DNA of 6,518 nt, taken from assembly GCA_030043335.1 (NCBI GenBank), contig JASHXX010000299.1:1-6518 (forward strand), in the 5' to 3' direction. A program made the position numbers and the translations under genes. This document shows positions 1-5,933 of this stretch, one piece after another. The notes beneath the pieces are model-generated. The model made no database searches. It had not been told where the DNA came from and saw only the letters and a list, made by a program, of their open reading frames with translations. The DNA comes from Xanthobacteraceae bacterium (GTDB lineage: Bacteria; Pseudomonadota; Alphaproteobacteria; Rhizobiales; Xanthobacteraceae). Position 1 is the first letter of the stretch; each line of letters begins with the position of its first letter.

Positions 1-308
<308 letters not shown>

Positions 309-318
309 GTTCGCAACT

Positions 319-337
319 CCCCTCGCCGCGCGAGGGG
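319..337. repeat. GC-rich hairpin between trxB and the LysR gene
   Basis: A perfect 8-base-pair inverted repeat, CCCCTCGC (319-326) and GCGAGGGG (330-337), is separated by a 3-base loop. The 3' arm overlaps the purine-rich GAGGGGGAA (332-340), which is the only good Shine-Dalgarno sequence for the ATG at 351. No T-run follows, so it is not a standard rho-independent terminator. It could attenuate translation of the regulator, protect the trxB 3' end, or be a degraded copy of the short palindromes that are frequent between genes in rhizobial genomes. The pairing is seen directly; the role is inferred. Confidence 0.5.
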
Positions 338-350
338 GAAGAGTGACGCA

Positions 351-1241
351 ATGGACTGGGACAAGCTCAAGGTCTTTCACGCCGCAGCCGAAGCGGGCAG
401 CTTCACGCATGCCGGCGAGCAGCTCGGGCTGTCGCAGTCGGCGGTATCGCGCCAGGTGAGCGCGCTCGAGCAGGAGCTGGCGGTCTCGCTGTTCCACCGC
501 CACGCGCGCGGATTGATCCTCACCGAGCAAGGCGAATTGCTCTATCGCACCGCGCACGACGTGTTCATGAAACTCGAAGCGGCGCGCACCAAGCTGACCG
601 ACAGCCGCGAGCGCCCGAACGGCGACCTGCGTGTGACCACGACGCCGGGCATCGGCGTGCATTGGCTCACGCCCCGGCTCGGCGACTTCATCGATCTTTA
701 TCCGGAGATCAACGTCACGCTGCTCACCACCGAGGAGGAGCTCGATCTCGCCATGCGCGAGGCCGACGTCGCCATCCGGCTACGCCAGCCGACGCAGCCG
801 GACTTGATCCAGCGCAAACTGTTTTCGGTTCATTTCCACGTCTACGCCTCGCCCGAATACCTCAAGCGCTTCGGCACGCCGCGCACTTTCGATGATCTCG
901 ACAATCATCGCCTGCTGGTGCTCGGCGGCAGCATTCCGACCTACCTGCAGCGTACCAATTGGCTGACCGACATCGCCCGCGACGGCAAGGGGCCGCGCAA
1001 GGCGCACCTCGTCATCAACAATATTCTCGGCGTCCTGCGCGCCTGCCAGCGCGGCCTGGGGCTCGCGATGCTGCCCGATTATCTGATCGAGGGAAATGGC
1101 GGGCTGGTCCAGCTGTTCTCCGAAGGCGATCCGATCGCCCTCGACGCCTATCTGGTGTTTCCGGAGGAGCTCAAGAGCGTCGCCCGCGTGCAGGCTTTCC
1201 GCGATTTTCTGGTCGCCAACGCACAGCGCTGGAATTTCTGA
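351..1241 (+). CDS. LysR-family transcriptional regulator
   Basis: This 296-residue protein has the normal LysR-type length and two-domain layout. Residues 4-62 form the winged helix-turn-helix; FTHAGEQLGLSQSAVSRQVS is the recognition region and TEQGELLY the wing. A linker helix (about 63-88) follows. The effector-binding periplasmic-protein-like domain begins at LRVTTTPGIG (93) and reaches the C-terminus, with the usual late RGLGLAMLPDYL motif (235-245). The ATG start is supported by GAGGGGGAA at 332-340 and by the standard LysR N-terminus directly after it. It lies 42 bases after trxB on the same strand rather than divergent from a target gene, so it is probably read from the trxB transcript. 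My recollection is that a trxB-lysR pair recurs in rhizobial genomes, which would suggest a redox or housekeeping role. The effector and targets cannot be read from the sequence. Confidence 0.93.
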   Translation: MDWDKLKVFHAAAEAGSFTHAGEQLGLSQSAVSRQVSALEQELAVSLFHRHARGLILTEQGELLYRTAHDVFMKLEAARTKLTDSRERPNGDLRVTTTPGIGVHWLTPRLGDFIDLYPEINVTLLTTEEELDLAMREADVAIRLRQPTQPDLIQRKLFSVHFHVYASPEYLKRFGTPRTFDDLDNHRLLVLGGSIPTYLQRTNWLTDIARDGKGPRKAHLVINNILGVLRACQRGLGLAMLPDYLIEGNGGLVQLFSEGDPIALDAYLVFPEELKSVARVQAFRDFLVANAQRWNF

Positions 1242-1315
1242 TCGCGTGAGCGGAACCAGTGAAAGCCGGTTTCCGAAAAGATCATGCTCGCTGAAGGACA
1301 GTTCGCTTAACCGCG
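1242..1315. repeat. Possible remnant of a rhizobial dispersed intergenic repeat
   Basis: The 74-base gap between the LysR gene and the GT4 gene contains GCCGGTTTCCGAAAAGATCA followed by TGCTC (about 1264-1288), then a degenerate stretch up to CGCGATG at 1313-1318. From memory, very similar text (an ACCGGTTTCCGAAAAGATCATGC-type core, then a run ending in GCGCGATG) recurs between genes in Bradyrhizobium, Rhodopseudomonas and Mesorhizobium. I cannot count copies from one window, so this is inferred by recollection. The gap holds no convincing terminator. AAGGA at 1294-1298 lies about 17 bases before the next start, too far for a standard ribosome binding site. Confidence 0.35.
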
Positions 1316-2503
1316 ATGCGCGTGGCGCTTGGCATAGTTCGGCTGTTCCCGGAAGGCGGGCTGCAGCGCCATTGCCTGGACGTCGCGCGACTTTTATTGG
1401 ACCGCGGGCATCAGGTCACGCTCTTCACCTCGAAAAATCTCTGCGATCTTCCGGACAACCTTCCGCTCACGCTGCTGCCGGTCCGCGCCTTCACCAACCA
1501 CGGCTTCGACCTCGCCTTCGCCAGAAAATTCGCCGCCGCTACCGCCGGGTGGTTTGACCGAACCGTCGGCTTCAACAAGCTCAGCGGTCTCGATTTCCTC
1601 TATTGCGCCGACCCGCCGGTCGACGTGCCGCGGCGCGCCTTCCCGTATCGGATTCTGCCGCGCCACGGGGTGCGGCTTAGTCTGGAAGCCGAATCGTTCC
1701 GGCCGGCGTCGGCGACCCACATCATCGCGTTGACCGCTTCGTTGGCGGAGGCCTATCGGCAATATTGGGGACTCGATGCCGGGCGGTTCACCGTCATTCC
1801 GCCGGTCATCGATTCGACCCGTCGCCGCGACGACCTGCGCCATCCCGACCGACGCAAGGCGCTGCGCGCGGCGCTGCATATCCCGCCGGGCCGTTCGGTC
1901 TGGCTGTGGATCGGCGCCAAGCCGCATATCAAGGGGCTCGACCGGGTCCTGGCGGCGATGGTCGGCAGGCCGGAGGCGTTTTTGCTCATCGTCGGCGTCA
2001 CCGCGACCCGCGGCGAAGGGCGCGCCGCGGCCGCCAAGGCGCAACGGCTCGGCATTTTCGATCGCGTACGCTTCTACGGCTACTGCGAGGATATTCCGGA
2101 TTTTCTGGCGGCCGCCGACGTGCTGGTGCACCCGGCGCGCCTCGACGTGACCGGCCAGGTCTTGCTGGAATCGATCATCAACGGCCTTCCGGTGATCGCC
2201 TCGGCGTGCTGCGGATTCGCGAGCCTCGTTGGCGCCGCCAACGCCGGAATTGTGCTGCCCGAGCCATTCCAGCAATCGGCGCTCGAGGCCGCCGTTACGA
2301 GGCTCAAAGACGCGACGCTCGCAGGCCTGCTTTCGCGCAACGGAATCGAATATGGCCGCACCGTCGTGCCGCTCGACGGCATGGCCGTTGCCGCCGACGT
2401 GATCGAACACGGCCCAGATCCAGCCGACCGAACCGTGCCGGTGCCGCGGGCGGCGCCGGCCGCTGTGACCGTCAGCGAAACAGCCTCGACCGCAGACCCC
2501 TGA
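1316..2503 (+). CDS. WaaG/RfaG-like GT4 glycosyltransferase
   Basis: This 395-residue GT-B retaining glycosyltransferase resembles E. coli WaaG, which adds the first glucose to the heptose region of the LPS core at the cytoplasmic face of the inner membrane. Shared landmarks in order are FPEGGLQRH (11-19, the glycine-rich nucleotide-sugar loop), FTNHG (59-63), VGFNKLSGLDFLYCADP (84-100), the basic donor-binding K206-G207 in AKPHIKGLDR, and HPARLDVTGQVLLESI (272-287). NGLPVIASACCGFASLV and NAGIVLPEPF follow. The EX7E motif is present as D277-X7-E285, with Asp in place of the first Glu. After about residue 367 there is a Pro/Ala/Thr-rich tail of some 28 residues that looks disordered. The ATG fits because the alignment to WaaG starts at once, but no good ribosome binding site precedes it. 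Acceptor and donor are unknown; an LPS-core or surface-glycan role is inferred. Its 3' end overlaps the next, convergent gene by 32 bases. Confidence 0.87.
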   Translation: MRVALGIVRLFPEGGLQRHCLDVARLLLDRGHQVTLFTSKNLCDLPDNLPLTLLPVRAFTNHGFDLAFARKFAAATAGWFDRTVGFNKLSGLDFLYCADPPVDVPRRAFPYRILPRHGVRLSLEAESFRPASATHIIALTASLAEAYRQYWGLDAGRFTVIPPVIDSTRRRDDLRHPDRRKALRAALHIPPGRSVWLWIGAKPHIKGLDRVLAAMVGRPEAFLLIVGVTATRGEGRAAAAKAQRLGIFDRVRFYGYCEDIPDFLAAADVLVHPARLDVTGQVLLESIINGLPVIASACCGFASLVGAANAGIVLPEPFQQSALEAAVTRLKDATLAGLLSRNGIEYGRTVVPLDGMAVAADVIEHGPDPADRTVPVPRAAPAAVTVSETASTADP

Positions 2504-3728
2504 AGCCGCGCTCGATGTTGCGAAACAGCGCCGGCGTCGGCAGCGCGCGAAAGCGGACCGGCGGCGTCGCGGCGGCGCCAATTCGCGACAGCGCCGCCAA
2601 AAATTCTCGCGCGATGACGCCCAGTCGAAATGCGCGCGCAGCGGATGCGATGCTGAGTTTCCAGGCGGACAGCCTGGCGCCGGTACCGATGATGACCGCC
2701 TGCTTGTAGAGGTCTCCCAGACAAAGCGCGGCTCGGCCGCCGCGCCGCGAATGCGGCGTGCTGCGCAAGCTCATTGCCGCCGCTCGGAAACCGCGGGCAA
2801 CGGCGAGAACGGCGTCTCGCCAGTCTTCGGCTCTGTTAGTCGGCGCGATGCGGCACGGCAGGTCGGATTCGGTGTATGGCGGAAGCGGCGAATAAACCGC
2901 CTCTATTCCGCTCGATCCGTACTCCGCCGCCCGGATGTCGGACTTGCAGTCGATGAAGGCTTGTTGGTCGGCCGGCAATCCCGTCGGCAACGGCCGCACG
3001 CCGATGAACGGGCCTTCGGCGAGCAGTTTGCGATACTGATCGGGAGGAAGCCACGCGATCGTCTCGCTGCGGCTAAATTGTTCGCGAATGCCCGGCGCGA
3101 AGCGGCCGACGAGCAGGATATCGGTGCCGATCGCGCGCAGCGCCGCATCGATACCTTGGCACGCGGATAGAACGTCGTCGGTGACCGGCACGACAGCGCT
3201 CGAGGTCCACAACAGCCGGGGCCGGCCGAATGCCCTTTTCAGCGGCGGATTCTCGACCCCGGCGTTCAAGAGCAACTGTGCGCGGTCGGCGATACTCGCG
3301 CCAAGACGGCGTTCGAGCGTCGCCAGAAGCCGCCGCGACGGCGCAGTAATGTGTCGCGCGTTCCGCAGGCGCCAGGCGACCGATGCGGCGTCGCTGGCGC
3401 GCCGTCCGCGCCAGCTTTCGTCCGGACCCGGCAGCAACAGATCATCGATATCGTACGCAAAGCGCGCCGCCGTGCGCCGCAGCCAGGCAAGCTGACGGCC
3501 GCTCGGAATGCGGTGCGCTAGGACGACGTCGTAGTCGTCGGCAACATCGCCACTGATCGACAGATCGCGGTCGACGACGGCATAGCCGCCGATCTGACCT
3601 GCCGCCCGCAACAGATCGAGCAGCGGCCGCAGCCGCATCTGCGCGGCATCGCCACCTCTTTCCAGGAACAGCACCCGTAACGGCGGTGTCGGCCCGGGAC
3701 AGGAATCTTTGGCTACGGGGCCGAGCAT
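2472..3728 (-). CDS. GT-B-type glycosyltransferase (GT4-like)
   Basis: I read this as a 418-residue protein from the ATG whose complement is CAT at 3726-3728. It starts shortly before the first conserved strand, RVLFLERGG (18-26). Next comes a Rossmann-like N-terminal domain with FAYDIDDLLL (90-99), a YDxDD motif typical of many bacterial surface-glycan transferases. Further motifs are TAPSRRLLATLE (about 128-139), NAGVENPP (155-162), ILLVGRF (204-210) and the sugar-nucleotide region CKSDIRAAEYGSSGIEAVYS (261-280), followed by PLPPY. The last 105 residues or so are basic and Ala/Arg-rich with no recognisable motif. The frame stays open upstream: a GTG at 3773 and a TTG at 3896 are alternatives. 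The TTG would run deep into the divergent gene and is unlikely. There is no signal peptide and no clear membrane segment, so it is probably cytoplasmic or peripheral to the membrane. Donor and acceptor are unknown. Confidence 0.75.
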   Translation of the reverse strand: MLGPVAKDSCPGPTPPLRVLFLERGGDAAQMRLRPLLDLLRAAGQIGGYAVVDRDLSISGDVADDYDVVLAHRIPSGRQLAWLRRTAARFAYDIDDLLLPGPDESWRGRRASDAASVAWRLRNARHITAPSRRLLATLERRLGASIADRAQLLLNAGVENPPLKRAFGRPRLLWTSSAVVPVTDDVLSACQGIDAALRAIGTDILLVGRFAPGIREQFSRSETIAWLPPDQYRKLLAEGPFIGVRPLPTGLPADQQAFIDCKSDIRAAEYGSSGIEAVYSPLPPYTESDLPCRIAPTNRAEDWRDAVLAVARGFRAAAMSLRSTPHSRRGGRAALCLGDLYKQAVIIGTGARLSAWKLSIASAARAFRLGVIAREFLAALSRIGAAATPPVRFRALPTPALFRNIERGFRGLRSRLFR

Positions 3729-3781
3729 CGCCGGGTCGGATTCCGCGTTGGCTTCGACTGTCTGATCGAGCACGTCCGTGA

Positions 3782-3809
3782 TTGACCGGGTCCGGGCCTT
3801 CAATACTAT
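3782..3809 (+). promoter_or_regulatory. Candidate sigma70-type promoter for the GT2-like gene
   Basis: TTGACC (3782-3787) and TACTAT (3804-3809) are separated by 16 bases, a 5/6 and 4/6 match to the -35 and -10 consensus. This predicts transcription from about 3816, just upstream of the ATG at 3826. It lies in the 97-base space between the two divergent glycosyltransferase genes and argues against the earlier start codons at 3778 and 3808, which would fall inside the promoter. No equally good element was seen for the opposite strand. The leader would be only about 10 bases, so this remains a weak prediction. Confidence 0.4.
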
Positions 3810-3825
3810 GCCGGGGCGAGGGTCA

Positions 3826-4714
3826 ATGCCACGATCGTTGGACGAGTACACGCTGCGGCAATGGCTGCGGCTGCGGCCTGTCGTGGAAAGATACAAGATG
3901 GGCCGCTATGCGGCGCGCTCGGCGTGGCACGTGCGCCGCCGCGCCGCCGCCGGCAATGCCGCCGCGGTGGCGCGCGGCATCAAGGATCGGCGGCTTCTCA
4001 TCTCGGTCGCCTTCGACGATCCGCAGCTCATTCGCTGGCAAGCCGACCTCATCCGGCATCGCGGCCGCGATTGCGTTTATCTGATCGTAGACAATTCGAG
4101 CGACGATCAAATGGCTCAGCGGATCGAGGCCGACGCGCTCGCACGCGGCCTCTGTTATCTGCGCTTTGCCGGCAATCCGTGGAGCGAAACGGAATACAGC
4201 CGCTCGCACGGGCTCGCCATGAGCTGGGCGTGGCACAATGTCGTCAGGCCGGGAGCGCCTCGGGCATTCGGCTTCATCGATCACGATCTCTTTCCGACCG
4301 AGGACACCGATCCGTTCGCGCCGCTGTCGCAAGCGCCGGTCTGGGGCCACGTCCTCGATCGGGGTCGGCGCTGGTACCTGTGGGCCGGGTTGTTTCTTTC
4401 GCTACGATGACGTGAAGACATCGAACCTCGACTTTCGGCACGACTGGTACGCCGACCTCGATACCGGCGGCTTCAATTGGCACCGGCTTTACCGGCATCT
4501 CGACCGCGACAAAATTCCGTCGATCGCGGCGCGGCGGGTGCCGGCACTGCTGGGACGGCCGGTCAAGGACGCCTGTTTTGACTGGCTCGGACCATGGCTG
4601 CACGAATGCGGGTCCGGCGTGCTGCCAGAGCTCAAGGCGGAGAAACGGGCGGTGTTGGCGCAGCGTCTTGCCCCGCTGTTGGCGGCCGCCGGGGCGGATT
4701 ATTGCGCGGCCTGA
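3826..4714 (+). pseudogene. GT2-like (GT-A) glycosyltransferase, frameshifted
   Basis: Two reading frames together give one protein of about 295 residues. The first (3826-4410) carries RRLLISVAFDDPQLIRWQ (55-72), the nucleotide-binding strand VYLIVDNSSDDQ (84-95), RSHGLAMSWAW (126-136) and FGFIDHDLFP (148-157). In the last of these, D152-H-D154 is a good DxD metal/nucleotide-sugar site. It reads to RRWYLWAG and then runs into TGA at 4408-4410. The homologous continuation, FFRYDDVKTSNLDFRHDWYA then DLDTGGFNWHRLYRHL, is in the next frame, from about 4391 to the TGA at 4712-4714. The join lies at 4381-4391 and fits one extra base or two missing bases. The ATG at 3826 follows CGAGGG (3817-3822). 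If the disruption is real, the product loses its acceptor-side half. A reinitiation start (GTG 4412) could make a 100-residue fragment. Specificity is unknown; by context it acts on a surface glycan. Confidence 0.75.
4381..4393 (+). other. Frameshift position in the GT2-like gene
   Basis: In one frame the bases read W-A-G-L-F-L-S-L-R-stop. In the frame one base later they read G-P-G-C-F-F-R-Y-D-D and continue with family-like sequence. Skipping one base gives WAG-CFFRYDD, while restoring two bases (for example GGG TTC TGT TTC) gives WAG-FCFFRYDD. There is no long homopolymer, only the GGG and TTT runs around 4387-4399, and no classic programmed +1 slippage site. A mutation or a consensus error is the simplest reading. 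Confidence 0.7.
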
Positions 4715-4751
4715 GCCTCGCGCGGCGCTAGTCGGACGGCGGGCGGGGCAA

Positions 4752-5261
4752 ATGAAGAAGAAGAGCGTCACCGTGAACGACAAGATGCAGCGCGGCTATC
4801 GCTACACGCTCGTTGAACCGGCCGGACGTAATTTTGCTCCCGAGTTTCAGCCGGAACTGACGCCGGCGCAGATGCTGAAGCTCGGGGTGTTCTGCGGCAA
4901 GTACATGACCGACTGCCGGAGAGAATTTCCGCGCAGCTGGTTCCTCGGCGCCAGGCTTGCCGAGGACAAGCGCGACTGCTCGCTCAACTATTTCGGCGTC
5001 GACGCCAGCCAGAAGCTGGCGGTATGGCGCCGCAACGGCTGGATCTACCGCGACGACCCGCGCGGCTGGTTTCAGTGGTATTGCCGCTACTACATGGGAC
5101 GCCGCATCCCCGCCGAGGACGCGCGCCAGATCGGGCGCTGGAAGGCGATGCGCCGGCACGTTCGCCAGATCGAGCGCCATTGCGAGCCGGGCGATCTCGG
5201 CTGCCGGCCGCGGCAACGCCAAGCTCTGCTGCATTGGGCCTACGATAGCCGCAAGATTTGA
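4752..5261 (+). CDS. Conserved hypothetical protein, Trp/Cys/Arg-rich
   Basis: This 169-residue protein begins at an ATG after GGGCGGGG (4741-4748). I recognise its style as a conserved but unassigned bacterial protein and cannot give it a function. It opens with a basic segment (MKKK) and GYRYTLVEPAG (15-25), then FAPEFQPELTPAQMLKLGVF with CGKYMTDC (48-55). After this come FPRSWF, LNYFGVDASQ (79-87), the aromatic block WRRNGWIYRDDPRGWFQWYC (92-111) and RYYMGRR. It ends in an Arg-rich helical part with RQALLHWAYDSRKI. It has six cysteines (48, 55, 76, 111, 144, 151) and seven tryptophans, with no signal peptide and no membrane segment. The composition and tight DPRGWFQWY motif suggest a compact cytoplasmic domain, possibly binding nucleic acid or metal, but that is inference. 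It follows the broken glycosyltransferase by 37 bases and precedes msrB by 104 bases. Longer in-frame upstream extension exists but runs antisense-like through the previous gene. Confidence 0.85.
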   Translation: MKKKSVTVNDKMQRGYRYTLVEPAGRNFAPEFQPELTPAQMLKLGVFCGKYMTDCRREFPRSWFLGARLAEDKRDCSLNYFGVDASQKLAVWRRNGWIYRDDPRGWFQWYCRYYMGRRIPAEDARQIGRWKAMRRHVRQIERHCEPGDLGCRPRQRQALLHWAYDSRKI

Positions 5262-5365
5262 TCGTCTTCACACCGCCATCACAGATTGTTGGCTGTCGCG
5301 TTTACGTCGACTCTGCCATAGGGGTACGCATCCGCGACTTCGCCATCGGTCTCGGGAGGATGACT
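5262..5365 (+). promoter_or_regulatory. Leader of msrB with a start-deciding ribosome binding site
   Basis: This 104-base gap carries GGGAGGA at 5354-5360. Two in-frame ATGs follow, at 5360 and 5366. The first overlaps the Shine-Dalgarno sequence and has no spacing, whereas the second is 5 bases from it, so 5366 is the better start. I saw no clean -35/-10 pair; TTGGCT (5289-5294) has only poor partners. The frame stays open back to a TTG at 5258, but the extra residues do not resemble MsrB. Confidence 0.5.
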
Positions 5366-5875
5366 ATGTTAACACGCAGACATCTGTCTTACGCCGGCAT
5401 TGCTGGAGCGGCGGCTTTCATTGTTGGCCGCCTGGCGCGGCCGGGTGCCTCGATTGCGGCCGAGAGCAAAACCTACGAGGTCACCCACTCCGACGAGGAA
5501 TGGCGAAAGCTTCTGAGCCCCGAGGCCTATGAGGTGCTGCGGCACGAGGGCACCGAGCGGCCGTTCACCAGTCCGCTGCTCAAAGAACACCGCGCCGGAA
5601 CCTTCGCCTGCGCCGGCTGCAATCTGCCCTTGTATTCGTCGAAGACCAAGTTCGAGAGCGGGACCGGATGGCCGAGCTTTTGGGCCCCGCTCGAGCACGC
5701 CGTCGATGAGACGCAGGACCACTCCTTCGGCATGACGCGGACGGCGGTTTCGTGCCACCGCTGCGGCGGCCATCTCGGCCACGTCTTCGACGACGGTCCG
5801 AAGCCGACCGGCCTGCGCTATTGCATGAACGGCGTGGCGATGAAGTTCGAGCCCGCGCCCGGCGGATCGAGCTGA
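5366..5875 (+). CDS. msrB: Peptide-methionine (R)-S-oxide reductase, Tat leader
   Basis: This 169-residue MsrB reduces the R-epimer of methionine sulfoxide in proteins, using a catalytic cysteine later re-reduced by a thiol partner. The N-terminus MLTRRHLSYAGIAGAAAFIV looks like a twin-arginine signal (T-R4-R5-H-L followed by a hydrophobic stretch). A signal-peptidase site is plausible around S29-I-A31/A32. The mature domain has YEVTHSDEEWRKLLSPEAYEVLR, then the first zinc pair C82-A-G-C85, SGTGWPSFW (98-106), the second pair C130-H-R-C133, GGHLGHVFDD (134-143) and catalytic C153 in RYCMNGVAMKF. All zinc and catalytic residues are intact. Many MsrBs have Ser after the CxN; here it is Gly. A periplasmic location is inferred, which would separate it from cytoplasmic thioredoxin. 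The start is chosen by the ribosome binding site at 5354-5360. A separate promoter or read-through from upstream are both possible. Confidence 0.93.
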   Translation: MLTRRHLSYAGIAGAAAFIVGRLARPGASIAAESKTYEVTHSDEEWRKLLSPEAYEVLRHEGTERPFTSPLLKEHRAGTFACAGCNLPLYSSKTKFESGTGWPSFWAPLEHAVDETQDHSFGMTRTAVSCHRCGGHLGHVFDDGPKPTGLRYCMNGVAMKFEPAPGGSS

Positions 5876-5933
5876 CGCTCCTCGAATTTCCCATCGTGTC
5901 GGCGGGGCCAATCTTGGCTATGGTCCCGTCACC

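Noticed and set aside
319..345. Rho-independent terminator after trxB
   Set aside because: The stem is GC-rich but no T-run follows, and the 3' arm is the next gene's ribosome binding site.
1252..1278. GGAAC followed after 17 bases by CGAA, reminiscent of an EcfG (general stress) promoter
   Set aside because: The -10 part should read CGTT. With only half the motif matching, and a better explanation as a repeat remnant, it is not supportable.
1394..2581. 395-codon open frame on the minus strand, opposite the WaaG-like gene and of identical length to it
   Set aside because: High GC content keeps antisense frames open. The translation is Arg/Gly-rich without motifs, and the sense frame is a clear glycosyltransferase; the equal length is chance.
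1765..2709. Long plus-strand frame overlapping the GT4 gene and the minus-strand GT gene
   Set aside because: It encodes Arg/Ala/Pro-rich low-complexity sequence typical of a shifted frame in GC-rich DNA.
4387..4402. Programmed +1 ribosomal frameshift in the GT2-like gene
   Set aside because: There is no recognised slippery codon with an in-frame stop next to it, no upstream stimulator was seen, and this enzyme family is not known for recoding; a mutation or sequence error is simpler.
4728..5234. 168-codon minus-strand frame opposite the Trp/Cys-rich protein
   Set aside because: The plus strand has a ribosome binding site and constrained aromatic motifs; the antisense product is Ala/Val/Leu-rich without motifs.
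5901..5927. Small inverted repeat GCCAA/TTGGC with GGGG and GGTCCC flanks before the GGT-like gene, as a terminator for msrB
   Set aside because: The core loop is only 2 bases, the outer pairing needs mismatches and there is no T-run.
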